A DNA stretch of 64,000 nt from Paraglaciecola sp. 20A4 (GTDB taxonomy: Bacteria; Pseudomonadota; Gammaproteobacteria; Enterobacterales; Alteromonadaceae): the NCBI RefSeq assembly GCF_011378905.1, contig NZ_WTPY01000016.1, positions 1-64,000 of the forward strand. The letters run 5' to 3'. Below, in pieces: positions 27,703-36,427 of this stretch (the first letter of the stretch is position 1; the number at the start of each line of letters is the position of its first letter). The position numbers were made by a program, and so were the translations under genes. Under the pieces are notes generated by a model. It was given only the letters and a program-made list of their open reading frames with translations. It did not search any database and had not been told where the DNA came from.

Positions 27703-28590
27703 ATGTTAGCCAAGGAACTGCACTGCATCACTGCTATATTAATACCAGTGTTATGCATGTGGCTAAGTTTTATCAGCCACGCAAGTGAATTAACAAGCCA
27801 GAACACGACAAAGACTAACCAGCAGAGTGAGCAACTAGAAAACCGTTCTTTTGTGGCGAGGGTCTCTGGTACTTCTTCAGCGCTTGTAAATACGACCAGT
27901 GAACAGATCAGATTGGCAACGGGAGAAGGTTATTATCCTTATGTATCTCAACGTTTGCCTCAGGGCGGATGGTCACAAGCTTTGGTAGTAGGCACATTCT
28001 TAGAAATGGGTCATAAGGTTGATATTCATACTTTACCTTGGGGTCGCGGTCAGATGTGGACCGAAGAGAAACGGTTTTTAGGAACCTTTCCATATGTTTA
28101 TTCTGCGCAAAGGGCGGAGAAATTTTTCTTCTCCACTGCGATCAATTATATTTCTGTACGTTTCTATGTGGCTAAGACATCTAATATCACTGATATTCAG
28201 CAACTAAAAAATAAGCGCTTATGCCTTCCCTTTGGTTACAGCGATGACTTTGCTCATGATGGGGTCGTCGACAAACTAAATTTAAAGATAAATCGAGTGC
28301 TCGATGGCGCAGCTTGTATTGGTCATGTGCAACGTGGGTGGAGCGATGCAGGGCTAACCAACCGCTATGTGTCGTTAAATGAGGTAAATAATAATCGGCT
28401 GATTGATAGTGAGTTACGCGTATTACCTACAGATTTAGAAAAGGTTAATTTGCACTTTATTATTTCTAAATCTTATCCTGATGGTCAAACGTGGATGGAA
28501 AGATTCAACCGCGCATTTAGCACCCTAACGAAAGATGGCCGCAAAGCAAGCATAGACCAAAAATTTGAGCAGCTAATTACTCCCCAATAG
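27703..28590 (+). CDS. Periplasmic solute-binding protein, family 3-like
   Basis: A 295-residue protein with a signal peptide (cleavage near FISHASE) and a bacterial extracellular solute-binding fold starting at about residue 65 (RLATGEGYYPYV), followed by KRLCLPFGYSDD and a final helical part. Such proteins bind amino acids or other small molecules. No permease or ATPase is adjacent, as is common for the orphan binding proteins of Alteromonadales, so it may act as a sensor or in an unlinked system. The gspAB operon precedes it by 116 bp; no functional tie is visible. Confidence 0.78.
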   Translation: MLAKELHCITAILIPVLCMWLSFISHASELTSQNTTKTNQQSEQLENRSFVARVSGTSSALVNTTSEQIRLATGEGYYPYVSQRLPQGGWSQALVVGTFLEMGHKVDIHTLPWGRGQMWTEEKRFLGTFPYVYSAQRAEKFFFSTAINYISVRFYVAKTSNITDIQQLKNKRLCLPFGYSDDFAHDGVVDKLNLKINRVLDGAACIGHVQRGWSDAGLTNRYVSLNEVNNNRLIDSELRVLPTDLEKVNLHFIISKSYPDGQTWMERFNRAFSTLTKDGRKASIDQKFEQLITPQ

Positions 28591-28624
28591 TACCCTAGGT
28601 AGTACAACGTAAATCCAACTAATG

Positions 28625-28642
28625 TATAAAAACGTTTTTATA
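28625..28642. promoter_or_regulatory. 18-bp palindrome with LacI-like core
   Basis: TATAAAAACGTTTTTATA is a perfect palindrome whose AAACGTTT centre equals that of the LacI-type operators in this locus, but the flanks differ. It could be a distal operator or a bare AT palindrome acting as a weak terminator for the upstream gene. Confidence 0.3.
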
Positions 28643-29284
28643 TCTTGTAAAAATTGGCTGCACTCATATCAAAAACACTTTACCGATCTATTTTGTAAGA
28701 TGAGGATCCGCCTAAAAATAGGCGAGGGTTAAGGGGCGCGGATATCCATTCGAATAAATCAACTGGGTTGAGCGTCTAACTATCAAGTCTAGTCATAAAA
28801 AGGCTCTATATTATGAAATTGCTTTGCGCGGCTGTTCTTGCCTATTTGTAGCTGTGGTTGACTAATAAACGTTTTTTTAAACCGAGCTTATCATCACGCT
28901 TTTTTAACCATAAAGTTTCAGATGGTTCTCAAATAGTTTCGCACGGTATCGCTTCTACAACGGATTGGTGAGCTGTTAGTTAGCGTAAATTGTGTCATTT
29001 CCTAAAAAAATTCAGTTACTTTCATCGTTGACTAAGTAGAAATATGTGACATTGGGGAGTCTTGATTAGCTGCTTTTTCTACGACGCATTAGAGGCGTAT
29101 TGCCATCGGAAAAACAGGTATGTTTTCGTTTTCAGAGCAATTATTCGAGAATGATTTACCTACATAACTTTTGAGGTAGTTAATTTAACCGATATTCCTC
29201 AATGAAATATACATTTGTTAATAAAAAAAACTAAATATTTTGTGATAGTTAATATTTATTCAATTACTTTACGTGTTTTTAAGA

Positions 29285-29481
29285 AATGTATTTTTAACAT
29301 TTGACTGTGTTTCATCGCAAAGTGAATAAAATCTATCATTTTCATTTATCTAATTTAAGCCTTTATTTATAGGGGGGGAGTGGTTTTATTTAGAATGACG
29401 CGCCGAATTTGTCATAGAGTTAACCGATTTATTAATACCTAACATTGATAATTTCCATTAATGTATTTGTAACATTTGACT
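29285..29481. repeat. Pair of 22-bp direct repeats upstream of the receptor
   Basis: Positions 29285-29306 and 29460-29481 are identical at 21 of 22 bases (AATGTATTTKTAACATTTGACT would be the consensus, split here as AATGTATTT, K, TAACATTTGACT). Start-to-start distance is 175 bp. Both lie upstream of the receptor promoter and could be activator sites or promoter -35 regions. Confidence 0.5.
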
Positions 29482-29529
29482 ACCTTGATGTTGTAAGTCT
29501 AAATTTCAATATTTTTGACCAGTAAAATG

Positions 29530-29574
29530 TTGACGAATTGTTAAATTAATCTTAGCATAATGAAAACGTTTACA
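29530..29574 (+). promoter_or_regulatory. Promoter and LacI-type operator of the receptor gene
   Basis: A -35 box TTGACG (29530-29535), a 17-bp spacer and -10 box TAGCAT (29553-29558) are followed directly by TGAAAACGTTTACA (29561-29574). That site is a LacI-family operator with the central CG and lies over the expected start point, where a repressor would block transcription. Two further copies of the same operator occur in this locus (36584 and 42564). A leader of about 210 nt precedes the start codon at 29788. Confidence 0.7.
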
Positions 29575-29787
29575 TTGCGTGATTGGTTTTAGCGTAATGG
29601 ATGAATCGCATACCGAAAAATGCCATGCAATACGCATTGCAACGAAGTACTTAGCAGTACGATGCATTTTAGTGACGCGTTTCTTAGACATGGTGATTAA
29701 GCGGGGATAGTGCGAAATAAGGGCTTTCCTCTAACTTGGATGGTTTTCAAGTAACTCTACTAATAGAAACACAAAGGACGCACAATT

Positions 29788-32700
29788 ATGAACACATACG
29801 CGAAATTTAATAAATCGCTGCTAACCAAAAGTATTTCGATACTGCTAGGCAGTGCAGTGCTTGCTCCAGCCGTTGCTGTTGCACAAGAAACGGCAAGTGA
29901 TCTGGAAGTGATTCAAGTGCGTGGCATGCGCTCAAGTATTCAAGAATCTATGGGTATTAAACGTGACTCCGCGGGGGTCGTAGATGCTATTTCAGCTGAA
30001 GATATCGGCAAGTTCCCAGATACTAACTTAGCGGAATCGTTGCAACGTATTACCGGTATTTCTATTAGTCGCAGTAACGGTGAAGGCAGCCAGATCACAG
30101 CGCGAGGTTTTGGTCCTGATTTTAATATGGTCACGCTAAACGGCCGTGCTATGCCAGGTGCCGCGATACCTGGTGGCGGTGGCACGCCTAATTCACGGGC
30201 ATTTGATTTCGCAAACCTAGCCTCTGAAAGTGTGCGCGGGGTTGAAGTTTATAAAACAGGCCGTGCAAGTATCGCTACCGGCGGCATTGGCGCAACAGTT
30301 AATATTAAAACGGCTCGGCCTCTTGAGGCTGTAGAAAGTGGCTTTACCGGCTCAGTGGGTGCTAAAGCATTAATGGACACCACAAATCGAGTGGGTGATG
30401 ACGTGACGCCAGAAGTGTCAGGCTTCTTTAATTTTGTTGATGACGACGGTATTTTTGGTGTGTCGTTGTCGGCCAGTGTGCAGGAGCGAGATAGCTCTGC
30501 AGTAGGGGCATTTGTTAATGAATGGCGCGTTAACCCTTATGAGGGGACTATCCCTCAAACGCCTAATCAGACGGACCCAAGCTTACCAGGTTTTAACGGC
30601 CCTGCGGTCGTGATAAATAACGGCCCTGCAGATGGACAGCTATTCGCTATTCCTGCAGATTTACGTTACTCCATCGCAGATCGCGAGCGTAAACGGACCA
30701 ATGCACAGCTGACTTTTCAGTACGCACCCAGTGAAGATTTAACCGCGACATTAGATTATACCTACTCTAAACAAGATTTATTTGAAGCGCGCGCTGAGCA
30801 ATCAATTTGGATGGATGACGGTTATTTTTCTGAACTAACGTTTGACGATGGTATCGTTAAAACACCGATAATTATCGAACAAGAACGCCGTGATTTATTG
30901 CCACGGGATCTTGGTTTAGCAATGCAAGAACTAAATCAAATTAATGAAAATAAATCCATTGGTTTCAATGTTGAATACCATGTGAATGATAGATTAGCCT
31001 TGTTCTTCGATGTGCATGATTCATCGGCTGAAGGCCGTCCTGATGCGCCTTACGGTACGTGGACAAACCTAGGTTTAGGCGCTAACGTGAATCGTGGTCA
31101 AGGAGCTGATTTCTCGGGTGAGTTTCCTATTATGACGGTGGATTTTGACGATGTTTCCCGTGATAACCTAAACGGTAATGGGGTGCTTGACCAAGACGAT
31201 GTGGGTACCGCTATTCTTGATATGAACTTTAATTCGCAGCGTACAGATATTACTCAGTTCCGTTTAGACGGTGAATACGCATTTGATGACGGTGGGATTA
31301 ACTTCGGTGTTGAATCACGCTCAATGGAGAGTACTTCATTACAAGCGTTGACCCGCCGCACCATGGGGAACTGGGGGATCGAAAACCCTGGCGAGTTGCC
31401 AGCAGATTATTTAACGCCATTTAGCTTTGCTGATGAATTTGAAGACTACAACACTAACGGTATCTTTAGCCAAGGGTTTACAGGTAGCGTGGCGCAACTT
31501 GGCGCTTTTGCGGCCCAAGAATATGGCTTTGCCTTCGAAGCGGATAATCCTTATGCTACTAATCGTACTATTGAAGAAGATATATTTGCTGCCTATGTGG
31601 AGTTCGAATTAGACGGCGAACTAGGTGGTCGTCCATATAATATTTTGGCCGGCGTACGCTACGAGAGTACAGATTCAAAATCCGTTGCCAATATTAGTTT
31701 ACCAAATGCAATAGCATGGGAAGGAAACAATGATTTCAACGTGCGCTTTGGCTCTGAAAGCCAGGATGTAGCAGTTGACTCTGATTATGATCATGTTCTG
31801 CCGAGTATCGATTTCGACATCGAAGTCATCGATGGTGTGAAAGCGCGTTTGTCATACAGCAAAACCATTGCGCGTCCGACATATAATAATTTAAGCGCAG
31901 CGGCTTCTGTAGGCACGCCAAGTGGACCAACCCTCATTACCCAGGGGGCAACAGCCACCGCGAGTTCTGGCAACCCGTCACTTGTGCCGTTAGAGTCAGA
32001 CAACCTCGACTTGTCGGTTGAGTATTACTTTGAAGATACCAGTTATGTGTCTATAGGGTTCTACGATAAACGCGTGAAAAATTTCATTGGTAATGAGCAA
32101 GTTGAAGAAAGCATATTTGGTTTGCGTGATGCGACAGCTGGTCCGCGTGCAGAGGCGGCAGCAGCAGAGCTTGAGCGGATTGGCCAGCCTTTAACCGATA
32201 CAAACTTGTTTAACATGGTTGCTGCCATGGAAAACAACATTGCGTACGATTCACTAACCATTGAACAATTTGAAGCTCAATATGATGTATTGCCTAATGA
32301 AGATGACCCATATTTGACGTTCATAAACTCAAAACCGGTCAATAATAAAAGCGCGAATATATACGGTTTCGAACTTGCTGCGCAGCATTTCTTTGGTGAT
32401 ACCGGCTTTGGTATTCAAGCTAACTACACGACAGTTAATGGTGATGTTGGTTACGACACAACCGCTAATCCATCAGTAACTCAATTTGCGCTAGTGGGGT
32501 TAAGTGATACTGCCAACCTTGTGGCTATGTATGAGAAAGATGGTTGGCAAGGGCGTATCGCTTATAATTGGCGTGACAAGTTCCTTGATACCACCAGTCA
32601 ATACGTGAATGAACCGGGTTTTACTGAGTCTTATTCGCAAATTGATTTCAACGTATCGTACCAAGTGAATGACGATTTATCGGTATTTTTAGAAGGGATT

Positions 32701-32808
32701 AACATTACCGAAGAGAACAGTCGCCGTCACGGTCGTACATCAGCTCAATTATGGAACTTAGAGCAACTTGGCGCACGTTACGCGCTCGGGGCTCGCTATA
32801 CATTCTAG
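29788..32808 (+). CDS. TonB-dependent outer membrane receptor
   Basis: A 1006-residue receptor with a signal peptide (cleavage near AVAQET), a TonB box-like EVIQVRG at about 39-45, a plug domain (about 50-165) with SAEDIGKFPDTNLAESLQRI and ITARGFG, and a 22-stranded barrel ending YALGARYTF with terminal Phe. This is the large oligosaccharide-receptor type (TIGR01782-like) common in Alteromonadales and Caulobacter. Its locus suggests cello-oligosaccharides as cargo. AAAGGA before the ATG is a good ribosome binding site. A LacI-type operator controls it and a strong terminator follows. Confidence 0.9.
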   Translation: MNTYAKFNKSLLTKSISILLGSAVLAPAVAVAQETASDLEVIQVRGMRSSIQESMGIKRDSAGVVDAISAEDIGKFPDTNLAESLQRITGISISRSNGEGSQITARGFGPDFNMVTLNGRAMPGAAIPGGGGTPNSRAFDFANLASESVRGVEVYKTGRASIATGGIGATVNIKTARPLEAVESGFTGSVGAKALMDTTNRVGDDVTPEVSGFFNFVDDDGIFGVSLSASVQERDSSAVGAFVNEWRVNPYEGTIPQTPNQTDPSLPGFNGPAVVINNGPADGQLFAIPADLRYSIADRERKRTNAQLTFQYAPSEDLTATLDYTYSKQDLFEARAEQSIWMDDGYFSELTFDDGIVKTPIIIEQERRDLLPRDLGLAMQELNQINENKSIGFNVEYHVNDRLALFFDVHDSSAEGRPDAPYGTWTNLGLGANVNRGQGADFSGEFPIMTVDFDDVSRDNLNGNGVLDQDDVGTAILDMNFNSQRTDITQFRLDGEYAFDDGGINFGVESRSMESTSLQALTRRTMGNWGIENPGELPADYLTPFSFADEFEDYNTNGIFSQGFTGSVAQLGAFAAQEYGFAFEADNPYATNRTIEEDIFAAYVEFELDGELGGRPYNILAGVRYESTDSKSVANISLPNAIAWEGNNDFNVRFGSESQDVAVDSDYDHVLPSIDFDIEVIDGVKARLSYSKTIARPTYNNLSAAASVGTPSGPTLITQGATATASSGNPSLVPLESDNLDLSVEYYFEDTSYVSIGFYDKRVKNFIGNEQVEESIFGLRDATAGPRAEAAAAELERIGQPLTDTNLFNMVAAMENNIAYDSLTIEQFEAQYDVLPNEDDPYLTFINSKPVNNKSANIYGFELAAQHFFGDTGFGIQANYTTVNGDVGYDTTANPSVTQFALVGLSDTANLVAMYEKDGWQGRIAYNWRDKFLDTTSQYVNEPGFTESYSQIDFNVSYQVNDDLSVFLEGINITEENSRRHGRTSAQLWNLEQLGARYALGARYTF

Positions 32809-32861
32809 TGTTTTAATGAGTGTGTGTGCCTGTAGGTAAGCCGAGTTAATCGGCATTTCAT

Positions 32862-32890
32862 AAGCCGCGATTTATCGCGGCTTGTTTTTT
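32862..32890 (+). terminator. Rho-independent terminator after the receptor gene
   Basis: A 9-bp GC-rich stem (AAGCCGCGA pairing with TCGCGGCTT), a four-base loop and then GTTTTTT. It lies only 53 bp before the first halogenase gene, so receptor transcripts probably outnumber halogenase transcripts, with read-through as the likely source of the latter. Confidence 0.88.
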
Positions 32891-32942
32891 AGTTATATTA
32901 AAACAAACACACTACACAAATATACGTAGGTAGAGGTCGGTC

Positions 32943-34424
32943 TTGAATAGCGAAAAAGTTCAGAAGGTGGTGATCGCAGGTGGGGGGACAGCTGGTTGGA
33001 TGGCCGCTGCTTCCTTATCCAAATTACTGGGAAAAACACTCGATATTACATTAGTGGAATCTGACGATATTGGCACCGTTGGTGTAGGGGAAGCAACTAT
33101 TCCGCCTATCCGTACGCTGCATAAGTTACTCAATATTGATGAAAAAGCCTTTATGCGCGCCACCAATAGCACGTTTAAGCTGGGGATCGAGTTTAATCAT
33201 TGGGGTCAAAAAGACGATACTTACATTCATTCATTTGGTGTCACGGGAAAAGAATGTTGGGCCGGAGAATTTCATCATTTCTGGCTACGAGGCAAAGAAC
33301 TCGGGATCAACGCCCCTTTTGGAGATTACTGCTATGAGTTGCAAGCATCAAAGCAGGGTAAGTTCGCGTTTTCCGCTAACGCGCCAATGAATTTTGCGTA
33401 TCACTTAGATGCGACACTTTATGCGAAGTTTCTACGTGATTTTTGCGGTGAATCAGTTACGCGCATTGAAGGTAAAATTCAGTCTGTTAATAAACATACC
33501 CATAATGGCTTTATCTCCTCGTTGACCCTGGATTCAGGCCAAGTAATCGACGGAGACTTCTTCATCGATTGTACCGGCTTTAAGGGACTATTAATTGAAG
33601 AGGCACTGCATACCGGTTACGAAGACTGGTCTCATTGGTTACCTTGCGATAGCGCTATTGCAGTGCAAACACAAGCTAATTCCGATCCACTGCCTTATAC
33701 CCGCTCTACAGCCCATGATTTTGGCTGGCAATGGCGGATACCGCTGCAAAATCGAGTCGGTAACGGCATGGTCTTTTGTAGCCGTTACGTGAGTGATGAA
33801 GAAGCCAAAGAAGCACTGCTGGCGAATTTAGATAGTAGTCCAATCAATGAGCCTCGAGTCATTAAGTTTAAAACCGGTCGTAGGCGTAAAGGATGGAATA
33901 AAAACTGTGTTGCCTTAGGTTTGGCAAGTGGCTTTGTAGAGCCATTAGAATCCACCAGTATTCATCTGATTATGACGGGTATTGTACGCTTGATGCGTTT
34001 ATTCCCATTTGATGGGGTGCGCCAATCTGCCATTGATGAGTACAATGAAAAGCTAACGAGTGAGTTACATAGCATTCGTGATTTCATCATCTTGCATTAC
34101 AAAGTAACTCAGCGAGACGACTCGGCGTTTTGGCGTCATTGTCAGAGCATGGATGTGCCTGCATCCTTGTCTCATAAAATTCATCTATTTAAGGAAACGG
34201 GTCGTGTGTTTCTGGATGATGGCGATATCTTCCGAGTGGATTCATGGACTCAAGTTATGCTGGGTCAAGGTTTAGAGCCGAAGCAGTATCATCGTATCGT
34301 AAATGAGATGAGTGATGATGAACTGCGGCGTTTTCTCGATGGTATGCGCAAGGCAATTGAGCAGCGCGTTAGCAGTTTACCGAGTCACCAGCAATTTCTT
34401 CAACGATATTGTTCGGCAAATTAA
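32943..34424 (+). CDS. Tryptophan halogenase family flavoprotein, copy 1
   Basis: A 493-residue protein of the flavin-dependent halogenase family. It has the FAD-binding GGGTAGW (residues 13-19), GVGEATIPP (47-55), the catalytic-type lysine Lys79 in STFKLG (the PrnA Lys79 position), the signature WQWRIP and Glu336 in EPLEST, matching the PrnA Glu346 position. Halogenases of this type chlorinate or brominate aromatic substrates using FADH2, oxygen and halide. The best start is a TTG at 32943 behind AGAGG. A second homologue follows 138 bp later. No flavin reductase gene is near. The substrate is unknown. Confidence 0.88.
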   Translation: MNSEKVQKVVIAGGGTAGWMAAASLSKLLGKTLDITLVESDDIGTVGVGEATIPPIRTLHKLLNIDEKAFMRATNSTFKLGIEFNHWGQKDDTYIHSFGVTGKECWAGEFHHFWLRGKELGINAPFGDYCYELQASKQGKFAFSANAPMNFAYHLDATLYAKFLRDFCGESVTRIEGKIQSVNKHTHNGFISSLTLDSGQVIDGDFFIDCTGFKGLLIEEALHTGYEDWSHWLPCDSAIAVQTQANSDPLPYTRSTAHDFGWQWRIPLQNRVGNGMVFCSRYVSDEEAKEALLANLDSSPINEPRVIKFKTGRRRKGWNKNCVALGLASGFVEPLESTSIHLIMTGIVRLMRLFPFDGVRQSAIDEYNEKLTSELHSIRDFIILHYKVTQRDDSAFWRHCQSMDVPASLSHKIHLFKETGRVFLDDGDIFRVDSWTQVMLGQGLEPKQYHRIVNEMSDDELRRFLDGMRKAIEQRVSSLPSHQQFLQRYCSAN

Positions 34425-34440
34425 CGAATAAAGATAATAA

Positions 34441-34548
34441 GTGAATAACGATATGACAGGAATTTTTGCATTAAACCCTATCAAATACGATAGTATTTGC
34501 TTATTCGATGCTCGCTCATTAGGCAACACTGGGCGCTTTACGTTTTAG
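34441..34548 (+). CDS. Possible 35-codon ORF between the halogenase genes
   Basis: An open frame runs from a GTG at 34441 (or ATG at 34453) to TAG at 34546-34548. No strong ribosome binding site precedes it and I do not recognise the peptide. It could be a leader, a remnant, or chance. Confidence 0.2.
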   Translation: MNNDMTGIFALNPIKYDSICLFDARSLGNTGRFTF

Positions 34549-34562
34549 ATTGGTAGTAATAA

Positions 34563-36125
34563 ATGAATAACCGCAGTATTAAAAAAATTGTCGTAGTGGG
34601 CGGCGGCAGTGCGGGTTGGCTAACCGCCGGTATTATAGCCGCTGAACATCAATGCGCCTCCAGTGACAGTCAACTCCAAGTGACATTAATTGAATCCCCA
34701 GACGTTAATATTGTTGGGGTAGGTGAGGGGACTTGGCCTTCGATGCGTAATTCATTGCAACGCATAGGGATAAGTGAGACTGAATTCATCCGTCACTGCG
34801 GCGCGGCTTTTAAACAAGGTTCAAAATTTGTCGGCTGGAAAGAGGGCTCTAAAAAAGACTTCTATTATCATCCGTTTGTGGTGCCTAACGGTTATGGTCA
34901 TGCAAATCAATACAGCACGTGGAAGACCTATGGTGCTGAGCAGTCCTTTGCTGATGTCGTCAGCGCCCAAAGCCAAGTATGCCAAGCTGGACTTGCCCCT
35001 AAGCAAAACGCTACCCCAGAATACGCGGGTGTGCTCAACTACGGCTATCATCTAGATGCAGGTAAATTTGGTCAGTTGTTACAGCAACACTGTACCGCAA
35101 AGCTGGGTATCACGCACATTCAAGATCACGTTGAGGGTGTGCTTAGTCATGACAATGGCGATATCAAATCTTTGATAACCCGCGATTACGGTGAACTCAG
35201 TGGGGATCTATTTATTGATTGCACCGGCGCACGTTCTTTATTGCTAGGCCAACATTTTAATGTGCCTTTTATTGACAAAAAGTCAGTCTTGTTTAATGAC
35301 AGTGCCATGGCGTTACACGTGCCTTACATCAAATCTGATGCGCCCATTGAATCAGCAACTGTTTCGACTGCACAAGAAGCGGGTTGGGTTTGGGATATAG
35401 GCCTTCAGGATCGCAGAGGTGTAGGGTATACCTACTCCAGCGCCCATATCAATGATGAGCAAGCTGAGCGCACACTAAAGTCTTATGTGGCTCAGTCGAT
35501 AGGTGACGAGCAAGCTGCTAAGTTACAGGCGCGTAAAATTTCTTTCGAGCCAGGGCATAGAGCATATTTTTGGCATAAAAACTGTGTCGCTGTGGGTTTA
35601 TCCGCGGGTTTTTTAGAGCCATTAGAAGCCTCGGCGTTAGCACTTGTTGAGTTGTCGGCTACGGCTATTGCCGAAAATATGCCTGTTACTAGGGAACATA
35701 TGCAGGTCACGAGCGATAATTTTAATCGGCGCTTCTTGTTGCACTGGGAAAATATTGTTGAATTTTTAAAGTTGCATTACGTATTGAGTGAACGCAGTGA
35801 GCCTTACTGGCAGCAGATGCGCGCACCTGAATCAATTTCATCACGGTTACGTGCTTTACTTATACAGTGGCGTTTCCAGCCTCCGAGTCGCAGTGACTTT
35901 GTACAAAACGAAATTATGTTCCCTTCTGCTAGTTATCAGTACGTGTTGTACGGCATGGGATTTGATACGGTAAACGACGTATCTTCACGGGTATTCGACC
36001 AACCGCAAAGTGCGATGAAAGATTTACAAGAAAACCAACAACAACTGCGTAAGTTAATGAGCGGCTTGAAAAGCAATCGTGATTTGCTTTCTCATGTTCA
36101 ACGTTACGGTTTTCAAAAGGTCTAA
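34563..36125 (+). CDS. Tryptophan halogenase family flavoprotein, copy 2
   Basis: A 520-residue homologue of the preceding protein with the same fold: GGGSAGW (13-19), GVGEGTWPS, Lys84 in AAFKQG at the catalytic lysine position, WVWDIG in place of WxWxIP, and Glu355 in EPLEAS at the catalytic glutamate position. Sequence has diverged strongly from copy 1, so the two probably act on different substrates or at different positions. The WxWxIP signature is altered (Gly for Pro), which does not by itself mean loss of activity. It follows copy 1 in the same direction and ends before a repeat and a terminator. Confidence 0.86.
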   Translation: MNNRSIKKIVVVGGGSAGWLTAGIIAAEHQCASSDSQLQVTLIESPDVNIVGVGEGTWPSMRNSLQRIGISETEFIRHCGAAFKQGSKFVGWKEGSKKDFYYHPFVVPNGYGHANQYSTWKTYGAEQSFADVVSAQSQVCQAGLAPKQNATPEYAGVLNYGYHLDAGKFGQLLQQHCTAKLGITHIQDHVEGVLSHDNGDIKSLITRDYGELSGDLFIDCTGARSLLLGQHFNVPFIDKKSVLFNDSAMALHVPYIKSDAPIESATVSTAQEAGWVWDIGLQDRRGVGYTYSSAHINDEQAERTLKSYVAQSIGDEQAAKLQARKISFEPGHRAYFWHKNCVAVGLSAGFLEPLEASALALVELSATAIAENMPVTREHMQVTSDNFNRRFLLHWENIVEFLKLHYVLSERSEPYWQQMRAPESISSRLRALLIQWRFQPPSRSDFVQNEIMFPSASYQYVLYGMGFDTVNDVSSRVFDQPQSAMKDLQENQQQLRKLMSGLKSNRDLLSHVQRYGFQKV

Positions 36126-36320
36126 TACCAATTCTAATCAATAATTATTCTCTTAGAATTCATCCAGCGGGTTTAAAACAAGGCGTCGGTGTACAGCAAT
36201 GGTTGTTCCCTTTCAAATACCGAGAACATAGTACAAAACCCGCTGAGGAATTCCATTCAAGCGCCTTGGTTAAGTCCTTTTAAATTTGGCTGAGCGGTTA
36301 TTTTTTACTGGAGTAGGTAT
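36125..36320. repeat. Hairpin-forming repeat, MITE-like
   Basis: About 196 bp beginning ATACC at 36125 and ending GGTAT at 36320. Inside, the arms 36156-36174 and 36236-36253 are nearly perfect complements (GAATTC, then CAGCGGGTTT), with a second pair CAAGGCG/CGCCTTG around them. The structure resembles small non-autonomous elements or REP-like repeats of marine gammaproteobacteria. Only one copy is in the window, so mobility is not shown. Confidence 0.4.
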
Positions 36321-36363
36321 AAGCGACTCTTTTCGACCATTAGTCGATTATGTCGCTTTTTAT
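36321..36363 (+). terminator. Terminator after the halogenase pair
   Basis: AAGCGAC and GTCGCTT enclose a smaller stem TCGAC/GTCGA, followed by a TTTTT run. It fits the end of the halogenase transcript. Confidence 0.6.
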
Positions 36364-36427
36364 CGTTTAAGTGGGATGTTTAGGTCGTGTTATTTTCTTA
36401 GGCAATAATGGTGGTCGTGATGCATTA

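Larger units (their letters stand above)
28591..29529. other. Long AT-rich non-coding region before the receptor gene
   Basis: The 1.2-kb stretch between the binding protein and the receptor holds no ORF with convincing coding character. Landmarks are a perfect 18-bp palindrome (28625-28642), a GC-rich segment with mutually exclusive hairpins (28705-28743), a 12-codon ORF at 28814 that may be noise, a pair of 22-bp direct repeats (29285 and 29460) and, next to the gene, the promoter and operator. The length suggests complex regulation or an unrecognised RNA. Confidence 0.5.

Noticed and set aside
28814-28852. Twelve-codon ORF MKLLCAAVLAYL before the receptor gene
   Set aside because: It resembles a signal peptide start, but it is very short, has a poorly placed ribosome binding site and no matching downstream frame.
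33174-33200. Loss of the catalytic lysine in halogenase copy 1
   Set aside because: Glu83 (in GIEFNHW) first seemed to replace it, but counting PrnA from memory places its catalytic Lys79 in AFK, matching Lys79 in STFKLG. Both copies keep the residue.
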